From Acidobacteriota bacterium (GTDB taxonomy: Bacteria; Acidobacteriota; Terriglobia; Acidiferrales; UBA7541): 5,006 nt of DNA. Each line of letters begins with the position of its first letter. Position 1 is the first letter of the stretch. A program made the position numbers and the translations under genes. Where the stretch lies: NCBI GenBank assembly GCA_003153585.1, contig PLZZ01000087.1, positions 1 to 5,006 of the forward strand, read 5' to 3'. The notes beneath the pieces were generated by a model that was not told the origin of the DNA, made no database searches, and saw nothing but the letters and a program-made list of their open reading frames with translations. Below are positions 1-5,006 of this stretch, in pieces.

Positions 1-55
1 ATTTTACAAAATAATCTGTCATGATTTTTTTCGGAGAAGCAACTGGAAAATCGGC

Positions 56-95
56 TGTGGAAAAGCTGTGAACATTTTGTGAAGTCTGTGCAAAT
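56..95 (-). promoter_or_regulatory. Array of four DnaA-box-like elements
   Basis: Four TGTG cores on the + strand start at 56, 67, 78 and 87, so the boxes read on the minus strand. The first is TTTTCCACA (56-64), a perfect match to TTTTNCACA. The others are ATGTTCACA (67-75), GACTTCACA (78-86) and ATTTGCACA (87-95), which keep the CACA end but diverge at the 5' side. Start-to-start spacings of 11, 11 and 9 bp put the cores on nearly the same helical face. Only the first box is strong alone; the rest would depend on cooperative binding of ATP-DnaA, as known for weak sites in other origins. Confidence 0.6.
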
Positions 96-265
96 ATCTC
101 GCTCAATTTTCTCTTGCTACCTGCGTCGCGATTAGGCAAAATCCCGGCTCGCTTCTCCAGTGCAAATCTTTCGTGCACACATGAGATGCCGTGACGCGGG
201 GCGCGTCTCGTGACATCGGACCTGAAGGCCAAGACAAAAAGCATCCCGCCGGCATAGGTGGGGAG

Positions 266-274
266 ATTTCCACA
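266..274 (+). promoter_or_regulatory. DnaA box (ATTTCCACA)
   Basis: One mismatch from TTTTCCACA. It lies 11 bp upstream (start to start) of the perfect box at 277-285, in the same orientation, one helical turn apart. The same 9-mer recurs inverted in the dnaA-dnaN gap at 1684-1692. Confidence 0.6.
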
Positions 275-301
275 ATTTTTCCACACCAGTGGAAATTGTG
301 G
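270..301 (+). repeat. Inverted repeat (hairpin) of DnaA boxes before dnaA
   Basis: The outer arms CCACAAT (270-276) and ATTGTGG (295-301) pair perfectly, and the inner arms TTCCAC (279-284) and GTGGAA (289-294) pair perfectly around the loop ACCA (285-288). Only two bases (277-278) bulge on the left. This gives 13 base pairs in a 32-nt element. The right arm ends next to the AAGGG ribosome binding site of dnaA (304-308). In DNA it presents box half-sites in both orientations; in RNA it would be a stable stem just 5' of the binding site. There is no T-run after it, so it does not look like an intrinsic terminator. Confidence 0.7.
277..285 (+). promoter_or_regulatory. DnaA box (TTTTCCACA)
   Basis: A perfect match to TTTTNCACA and the inverse of the box at 56-64. 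It lies 36 bp before the dnaA start codon, inside the left arm of a hairpin, so bound DnaA could act on dnaA expression as well as on origin function. A weaker inverted box, TTTGCCACA, follows at 297-305 on the minus strand. Confidence 0.65.
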
Positions 302-303
302 CA

Positions 304-308
304 AAGGG
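304..308 (+). promoter_or_regulatory. Ribosome binding site of dnaA (AAGGG)
   Basis: AAGGG ends 12 nt before the ATG at 321, a slightly long but workable spacing. It supports the start at 321 over the longer GTG reading at 258, whose extra 21 residues would be encoded mostly by the DnaA-box hairpin. Confidence 0.5.
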
Positions 309-320
309 TACATTCGCTCG

Positions 321-1634
321 ATGAACCTCTGGGATAAGATCCTTCAGCACTCGGAACGCCGCGTCAATCCTCACAGCTTCGCTACCTGGTTCCGTCCCAC
401 ACGTCTCGAGCGCGCGGAAGAGGATCGGCTGGTCATTCGCGTTCCCACCCGGCTGTTTTGCAAGCGATTGACGGAAACTTACGGGCAACTGCTGCAAGCG
501 GTCCTGACCGAATTAGGCCGTCCGCAGCTGCAACTCGAGTATCTTTGCGCCGAATCGGAACCTGCCGCGGCCAACGCGCCGCCCTCTCCTCAGGCGAAGC
601 TGGATTTTGATTCAGCAGCGAACCAGTTGAACCCACGCTACACGTTTGAATCATTCATCGTGGGCGCTTCGAACCAATTCGCGCACGCCGCAGCCATGGC
701 TGTGGCGGAACAGCCGTCGAAGTCCTACAATCCGCTCTTCCTCTACGGCGGAGTGGGCCTGGGCAAGACCCATTTGATGCAGGCTATCGGTCATACACTC
801 AAACGTCGCAATCCCTCTCTGCGACTTACTTACATCAGCGCCGAAAAATTTACGAACGAAGTAATCGCGTCAATCCGCCTGGAGCGGATGGCGGCGTTCC
901 GCGACCGCTTCCGCAATATGGACGTTCTGATGGTGGACGACATTCAGTTCATCGCCACCCGCGAACGCACGCAGGAAGAATTTTTTCACACCTTCAACGC
1001 GCTCTACGACCAGCAAAAGCAGATTGTGATTTCTTCCGATTGCCCGCCCAAGGAAATTTCTTCCATCGAGGAACGCTTGCGTTCGCGATTCGAGTGGGGC
1101 TTGATCGCGGACATTCAGCCGCCCGACCTGGAGACCAAGATTGCAATCTTGCAGAAAAAAGCGGAAAGCGAGCGCGTACAAGTGCCCGATGACGTCGCCG
1201 AATACATCGCTCGCGCCATTAAGTCGAATGTTCGCGAGTTGGAAGGCGCTCTGATCCGCCTGATGGCCTACGCTTCGCTCACTGGAGCCGTGATCAACCT
1301 GCCGACCGCGCATCAGGTTCTGAAAAATATCATCGAGAGCCAGGACAAGAAGGTCACCATCGAGCAGATTCAGAAGCGCGTGGGCGAACATTTCGGCTTG
1401 CGCGCGCAGGATTTGAAAGTGCGCAGCAACTCGAAGCAAATCGCGTTTCCGCGCCAGGTAGCGATGTTCCTGGTGAAGCAACTCACCTCCGCGTCGCTCC
1501 CGGAAATCGGCCGCCAATTCGGTGGAAAGCATCACACCACGGTTCTGCACTCCATCAACAAGATTCAGATGCTTCGGCAGTCCGATAAAGATTTGAACAA
1601 GACGATCAACAGGCTACTCGACGCTTTCGGTTAG
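321..1634 (+). CDS. dnaA: Chromosomal replication initiator protein DnaA
   Basis: DnaA is the AAA+ initiator that binds DnaA boxes at oriC, opens the duplex and recruits the replicative helicase. The protein has 437 residues (B. subtilis about 446, E. coli 467). Domain I (about 1-75) has the typical LWDKIL and FATWFRP motifs. A short linker (about 76-105, rich in Ala, Pro and Ser) is domain II. Domain III holds Walker A GGVGLGKT (143-150), Walker B LMVDDIQF (203-210), a sensor 1 stretch ISSD (237-240), the arginine finger in RSRFEWG (probably R256) and sensor 2 in NVRELEGAL (303-311, R305). Domain IV carries the DNA-binding signature GGKHHTTVLHS (401-411), where His404 stands at the place of Asp433 in the E. 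coli GRDHTTV motif. The ATG at 321 is chosen because domain I begins right after it and AAGGG precedes it. DnaA boxes on both sides suggest autoregulation. The gene is complete. Confidence 0.97.
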   Translation: MNLWDKILQHSERRVNPHSFATWFRPTRLERAEEDRLVIRVPTRLFCKRLTETYGQLLQAVLTELGRPQLQLEYLCAESEPAAANAPPSPQAKLDFDSAANQLNPRYTFESFIVGASNQFAHAAAMAVAEQPSKSYNPLFLYGGVGLGKTHLMQAIGHTLKRRNPSLRLTYISAEKFTNEVIASIRLERMAAFRDRFRNMDVLMVDDIQFIATRERTQEEFFHTFNALYDQQKQIVISSDCPPKEISSIEERLRSRFEWGLIADIQPPDLETKIAILQKKAESERVQVPDDVAEYIARAIKSNVRELEGALIRLMAYASLTGAVINLPTAHQVLKNIIESQDKKVTIEQIQKRVGEHFGLRAQDLKVRSNSKQIAFPRQVAMFLVKQLTSASLPEIGRQFGGKHHTTVLHSINKIQMLRQSDKDLNKTINRLLDAFG

Positions 1635-1683
1635 GCTTAGCCTGAAATGCCCCGCAGTCGCGTCGCGGTGGCTGTGTACGCGC

Positions 1684-1692
1684 TGTGGAAAT
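1684..1692 (-). promoter_or_regulatory. DnaA box (ATTTCCACA)
   Basis: It has one mismatch to TTTTCCACA and is identical, on the opposite strand, to the box at 266-274 upstream of dnaA. Confidence 0.5.
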
Positions 1693-1738
1693 GAGCTGGC
1701 GCCAAGTTCTAGCCGTCTTTTTCATCCGACTCGCGCGG

Positions 1739-1747
1739 CTTTCCACA
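1739..1747 (+). promoter_or_regulatory. DnaA box (CTTTCCACA)
   Basis: One mismatch from TTTTCCACA, at the first base. It points towards dnaN and the AT-rich tract, the orientation seen for the boxes that load DnaA on the unwinding element in B. subtilis. Confidence 0.5.
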
Positions 1748-1792
1748 AGACACACCGAGCGCCAAGCCGCGTAGGCGATGCGAGTTAAAGCG

Positions 1793-1810
1793 TTTTCCGC
1801 AGAATCCACA
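1793..1810 (+). promoter_or_regulatory. Two abutting weak DnaA-box-like 9-mers
   Basis: TTTTCCGCA (1793-1801) differs from TTTTCCACA by one base in the normally invariant CACA end. GAATCCACA (1802-1810) keeps the CACA end but differs at two bases from TTATCCACA. They touch head to tail and lie 19 bp before the AT-rich tract, separated by GC-rich sequence. Each is weak alone; their position is the main argument. Confidence 0.35.
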
Positions 1811-1814
1811 CATG

Positions 1815-1829
1815 CGGCGACGGCGACGG
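1815..1829 (+). repeat. Short tandem repeat CGGCGA, 2.5 copies
   Basis: Two full copies of CGGCGA and a half copy CGG form a GC-only block with single A interruptions. It sits exactly between the last box-like element and the AT-rich tract, where B. subtilis has its GC-rich cluster. Confidence 0.6.
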
Positions 1830-1858
1830 TTTTCTTATATACTTAATTTATAGAATAA
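1830..1858. other. AT-rich tract, candidate DNA unwinding element
   Basis: 26 of 29 bases are A or T, the most AT-rich stretch of this length that I noticed apart from the left edge. It follows DnaA boxes and a GC-rich block and lies 60 bp before dnaN, as in the B. subtilis origin. It also contains promoter-like hexamers, TATACT (1838-1843) and TAGAAT (1851-1856), so it could instead, or also, be the -10 region of a dnaN promoter; no good -35 sits at the right distance for either. TAGTAG (1869-1874) downstream resembles the DnaA-trio element but stands outside the tract. Confidence 0.5.
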
Positions 1859-1904
1859 GGCAGTACAGTAGTAGCCGCAACGGTGTAAAAGAAAGCGACA
1901 ACAC

Positions 1905-1909
1905 GAGGA
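1905..1909 (+). promoter_or_regulatory. Ribosome binding site of dnaN (GAGGA)
   Basis: GAGGA ends 9 nt before the ATG at 1919, near-optimal spacing, and supports that start. Confidence 0.7.
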
Positions 1910-1918
1910 CTGCCCGAG

Positions 1919-3028
1919 ATGGAATTCAGCGTAAAAAGATCCGACCTACTCGACGAACTCAACCTGACGCAGGGAGTTGTCGAGCGCAAGTCAACAATTC
2001 CCATTTTGTCGAATCTACTGGTCGAAGCAAAAGGTAGTCGCCTGACGATTACTGCAACCGACCTGGAGCTCAGCATCCGCACGTCCTGCGAAGCCAAAAT
2101 CAAAAAAGAAGGCGCTGGAACGATCCCGGCCAAAAAACTATTCGAACTGATGCGCTTGCTGCCCGAAGGCGAGATAAAATTCAAGCTCCTCGATAACCAC
2201 TGGGTACAAGTCACTGCCGACCGAAAAACCTACAAGCTGGTTGGCATGTCGAAAGATAATTTCCCCGCCCTCCCGGCTTTCCCGCACGCGCTGGTAAAAA
2301 TCCCCGCAAAACTGCTCGCCGATGTCATCGCCAAGACCACCTTCGCAATTTCACTCGAAGAGTCCCGTTACACACTGAACGGCGCCTTGCTCGTTTTAAA
2401 ACCGAACTCAATCACCATGGTTGCTACCGACGGACACCGCCTGGCTATGGTCGAGAAAGATCACAAATTCGAAGGGTTCTCCACGGAGACCCGCGTTCTC
2501 GTTCCAAAGAAAGCGATGACCGAAGTGCAGCGCCTCGCTGCTGAATCCGGCGACGAGAGCGTCGAATTCGCGCAGGACGAAAGCCACCTGTTCTTCCAGT
2601 TCGGCGGACGCCTACTCACCTCGCGCAAACTAACCGGCCAATTCCCGAATTACGAAGCGGTTCTCCCGCGCGATGCCAACAAAACTGTAGCTCTCGAACG
2701 CGTGGAATTGCAGGAAGCGTTGCGCCGCGTCTCGCAGTTAGCTGACCAGCGCTCGCACGCCGTAAAATTTATGCTCTCGAAAGAAGGCCTGGAGCTTTCC
2801 GCTTCTAGCCCGGAATACGGCGAGGCCAAGGAAGTGATCGAGAAAGAATTCAAAGGCGAAACCATCTCGATCGGTTTCAACGCGCAATATCTTCTCGATT
2901 TCCTCGCCGCCGCCGCCGACGGGCCCATCAGTTTCGAATTGAAAGACGAGCAGTCCGCCGGTCAGCTCCGCCCCCTCGCTGACGAATCCACTCGTTACCG
3001 TTACGTCGTAATGCCCATGCGCATCTGA
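1919..3028 (+). CDS. dnaN: DNA polymerase III subunit beta (sliding clamp)
   Basis: The beta clamp forms a ring-shaped homodimer around DNA, gives DNA polymerase III its processivity, and serves as a docking platform for other replication and repair proteins. The protein has 369 residues (E. coli 366) and shows the three repeated clamp domains in order, about 1-125, 126-250 and 251-369. Recognisable motifs are ERKSTIPILSNLL (22-34) and ATDLEL (46-51) in the first domain, ATDGHRLA (169-176) in the second, and the FPNYEAVLP stretch (242-250) at the junction with the third. The protein ends in YVVMPMRI (362-369), the conserved C-terminus that forms part of the hydrophobic cleft binding clamp-interacting peptides. 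The start is set by the ribosome binding site and by the family N-terminus MEFSVKRSDLL. It follows dnaA in the classic dnaA-dnaN order but 284 bp away, so a separate promoter is likely. Nothing is truncated or unusual. Confidence 0.97.
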   Translation: MEFSVKRSDLLDELNLTQGVVERKSTIPILSNLLVEAKGSRLTITATDLELSIRTSCEAKIKKEGAGTIPAKKLFELMRLLPEGEIKFKLLDNHWVQVTADRKTYKLVGMSKDNFPALPAFPHALVKIPAKLLADVIAKTTFAISLEESRYTLNGALLVLKPNSITMVATDGHRLAMVEKDHKFEGFSTETRVLVPKKAMTEVQRLAAESGDESVEFAQDESHLFFQFGGRLLTSRKLTGQFPNYEAVLPRDANKTVALERVELQEALRRVSQLADQRSHAVKFMLSKEGLELSASSPEYGEAKEVIEKEFKGETISIGFNAQYLLDFLAAAADGPISFELKDEQSAGQLRPLADESTRYRYVVMPMRI

Positions 3029-3053
3029 TTTTCGGCCCTTCGGAAATCGTTTT
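3027..3053 (+). terminator. Possible weak intrinsic terminator of dnaN
   Basis: GATTT (3027-3031) pairs with AAATC (3044-3048), extended by a T-G wobble and two more pairs (3032-3034 with 3041-3043) around the loop GCCCTT. This 8-bp stem overlaps the dnaN stop codon and is followed by GTTTTC. The stem is AT-rich and the T-run is only four bases, so termination would be partial at best. Confidence 0.35.
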
Positions 3054-3088
3054 CAAACCCCTTTCTCTGTAGTATTTTCACGGGCGGT

Positions 3089-3102
3089 CCAAGGCGTTTA
3101 AA
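3089..3102 (+). repeat. Direct repeat CCAAGGCGTTTAAA, left copy
   Basis: It is the same as CCAAGCGTTTAAA at 3504-3516 apart from one extra G. The copies sit close to the two ends of the non-coding gap, with 401 bp between them. Confidence 0.55.
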
Positions 3103-3133
3103 TGCGGTTCCAGGGTGAGGGTAAGTCATTGAT

Positions 3134-3139
3134 TATAAT
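3134..3139 (+). promoter_or_regulatory. Candidate -10 box (TATAAT) of a gyrB promoter
   Basis: A perfect consensus -10 hexamer. TG stands at 3130-3131, one base off the ideal extended -10 position. No good -35 lies 16-18 bp upstream (TTCCAG at 3108-3113 is 20 bp away). If used, transcription would begin near 3146 and leave a leader of about 415 nt before gyrB. Confidence 0.35.
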
Positions 3140-3162
3140 AGGCCTAGGTTCACCTTCTGCCG

Positions 3163-3179
3163 TCACAATCACCTTGTGA
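3163..3179 (+). repeat. Small inverted repeat TCACAA / TTGTGA
   Basis: A perfect 6-bp stem (3163-3168 with 3174-3179) around TCACC. It lies about 20 bp downstream of the start expected from the TATAAT box and would be the first hairpin of that transcript. Its role is unknown. Confidence 0.4.
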
Positions 3180-3234
3180 AAATGCCCGTTTTCCGGTAAA
3201 ATTTTGTTGTTCTGGATTCCTCCTGAACGGCACT

Positions 3235-3295
3235 GTCCGACCCGAACTCGCTCCAGTTTTCTTGCTCGCGCCAGGGCAAAAAGAGCCAGTCGGAC
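3235..3295 (+). repeat. Possible nested stem structure in the gyrB leader
   Basis: GTCCGAC (3235-3241) and GTCGGAC (3289-3295) can form a perfect 7-bp outer stem. Inside, positions 3257-3265 and 3276-3284 can pair at 8 of 9 positions (one C-A mismatch, one G-T wobble) around a 10-nt loop. Together they could fold a 61-nt element. No known RNA family is recognised. Confidence 0.3.
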
Positions 3296-3303
3296 TTGGA
3301 CGA

Positions 3304-3321
3304 TTCCTCTTCGCTGAGGAA
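3304..3321 (+). repeat. Small inverted repeat TTCCTC / GAGGAA
   Basis: A perfect 6-bp stem (3304-3309 with 3316-3321) around TTCGCT, followed by AATAAAAG. There is no T-run on the + strand; on the - strand the stem is followed by GAATCG, so it is not a clear terminator either way. Confidence 0.35.
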
Positions 3322-3409
3322 AATAAAAGCTTCGCCGCGTCTCCCCGGAAATTTCGGAACGGGACGGGATGAAGCCGCAACCCTTCGAGTCTCGCAAGCG
3401 CGAACGCGC

Positions 3410-3427
3410 CTTGGACAAATGTCCAAG
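3410..3427. repeat. Perfect dyad CTTGGACA-AA-TGTCCAAG
   Basis: Two 8-bp arms (3410-3417 and 3420-3427) around two A make an 18-bp operator-like dyad, about 135 bp before the gyrB start. The half-site CTTGGAC recurs at 3295-3301 and, inverted, at 3087-3093. It is directly followed by a second dyad. Confidence 0.65.
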
Positions 3428-3440
3428 CCGGAATTTCCGG
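3428..3440. repeat. Perfect dyad CCGGAA-T-TTCCGG
   Basis: A 13-bp palindrome with a single central T, abutting the dyad at 3410-3427 with no gap. A relative, CCGGAAATTTCGG (3345-3357), matches it at 11 of 13 positions 83 bp upstream. Confidence 0.6.
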
Positions 3441-3503
3441 ATGCAGAGGCCAATGGGCAAGGTAAGTGTCGAGCCGTCCGCGCGACCGCCTTCCCGTGTA
3501 CCA

Positions 3504-3516
3504 CCAAGCGTTTAAA
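3504..3516 (+). repeat. Direct repeat CCAAGCGTTTAAA, right copy
   Basis: The partner of 3089-3102, lacking one G. The overlapping TAAAAT (3513-3518) is one base from the -10 consensus and could be a second gyrB promoter with a short leader, but its best upstream hexamer, TTCCCG (3491-3496), is a poor -35. Confidence 0.5.
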
Positions 3517-3544
3517 ATTTTGCAATCATACGATCTAGCGGTCT

Positions 3545-5006
<1,462 letters not shown>

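Larger units (their letters stand above)
1..320. other. Non-coding region upstream of dnaA, probable left half of oriC
   Basis: No convincing gene lies here. Positions 1-31 are AT-rich (26 of 31 A/T, ending in seven T at 25-31). Positions 56-95 hold a tight run of minus-strand DnaA-box-like elements. Positions 96-260 have no clear structure beyond a repeat of GTGCAAAT (88-95 and 160-167). Positions 266-305 hold further DnaA boxes, part of them in a hairpin. The best boxes match TTTTCCACA, the form known from cyanobacterial origins and a variant of the E. coli TTATCCACA. Placing a DnaA-box cluster directly before dnaA is typical of bacterial origins. I could not find a convincing -35/-10 pair for dnaA; GTGACA at 210-215 is the best -35-like hexamer but has no good -10 after it. 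The origin may extend left of the window. Confidence 0.7.
1635..1918. other. dnaA-dnaN intergenic region, probable right half of oriC
   Basis: This 284-bp gap has no gene. It contains DnaA-box-like 9-mers at 1684-1692 (minus, ATTTCCACA), 1739-1747 (plus, CTTTCCACA), 1793-1801 (plus, TTTTCCGCA) and 1802-1810 (plus, GAATCCACA). A GC-rich repeat of CGGCGA (1815-1829) and an AT-rich tract (1830-1858) follow. In B. subtilis the dnaA-dnaN gap holds the unwinding site in the same order: boxes, GC-rich bases, AT-rich tract, dnaN. The first box is one mismatch from TTTTCCACA and is identical to the box at 266-274. I see no intrinsic terminator for dnaA; the AGGCT-T-AGCCT dyad at its stop codon lacks a T-run. 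Confidence 0.65.

Noticed and set aside
258..320. Longer dnaA reading frame from GTG at 258 (21 extra residues)
   Set aside because: The extra residues are encoded by the DnaA-box hairpin, have no family similarity, and AAGGG with domain I right after ATG 321 supports the shorter start.
870..1550. 226-codon open frame on the minus strand inside dnaA
   Set aside because: It lies opposite a certain gene, has no recognisable motifs and is explained by codon bias of dnaA on the other strand.
1633..1643. AGGCT-T-AGCCT palindrome at the dnaA stop codon as terminator
   Set aside because: With a hairpin loop only three pairs remain and no T-run follows.
3216..3223. ATTCCTCC as anti-Shine-Dalgarno pairing with GAGGAG before gyrB
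   Set aside because: About 320 nt away, and such pyrimidine runs are common; no supporting intermediate structure was seen.
3083..3490. Inverted repeat GGCGGTC / GACCGCC (3083-3089 and 3484-3490) as mobile-element ends
   Set aside because: Only 7 bp, no target-site duplication outside it and no transposase; likely chance.
3296..3538. 80-codon plus-strand open frame in the gap
   Set aside because: No ribosome binding site, no hydrophobic core or known motif, and it runs through the dyads at 3410-3440. A small protein cannot be excluded but is not supported.

Overview
This window is the chromosomal replication-origin neighbourhood of a bacterium. It has three recognisable genes, all on the + strand: dnaA (initiator), dnaN (sliding clamp) and the 5' two-thirds of gyrB (gyrase subunit B, running off the right edge). 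The proteins look most like those of Acidobacteriota (for example the GyrB TOPRIM stretch with [10 protein letters not shown] followed by [12 protein letters not shown], and the KHHTTV version of the DnaA signature). That assignment comes from memory of the families, not from a search, and the window carries no 16S or other decisive marker.

Layout. Bases 1-320 are non-coding: an AT-rich left edge, a tight array of DnaA-box-like elements (56-95), a box-free middle, and a hairpin built from DnaA boxes (266-305) that abuts the dnaA ribosome binding site. dnaA follows (321-1634). The 284-bp dnaA-dnaN gap has more box-like elements, a short GC-rich tandem repeat and a 29-bp tract with 26 A/T just before dnaN (1919-3028). 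Boxes on both sides of dnaA plus an AT-rich tract before dnaN match the bipartite oriC plan known from Bacillus subtilis, so oriC is most likely here. A weak hairpin terminator may follow dnaN. The 533-bp dnaN-gyrB gap (3029-3561) encodes nothing recognisable; recF, which often sits here in other bacteria, is absent. gyrB starts at 3562.

Function. DnaA bound to the box clusters would open the AT-rich tract. DnaN is then loaded as the processivity clamp of DNA polymerase III, and gyrase removes the positive supercoils ahead of the forks. The hairpin of boxes immediately before dnaA suggests autoregulation.

Novelty. The genes are ordinary core genes, and I see no mobile element, CRISPR, defence system or RNA gene. 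The least explained sequence is the dnaN-gyrB gap. It holds four copies of the 7-mer CTTGGAC/GTCCAAG, two back-to-back perfect dyads (3410-3440), a possible nested stem structure (3235-3295), a near-identical direct repeat close to its two ends, and a perfect TATAAT that would give gyrB a leader of about 415 nt. These are candidates for an undescribed gyrB control region, not a demonstrated system.
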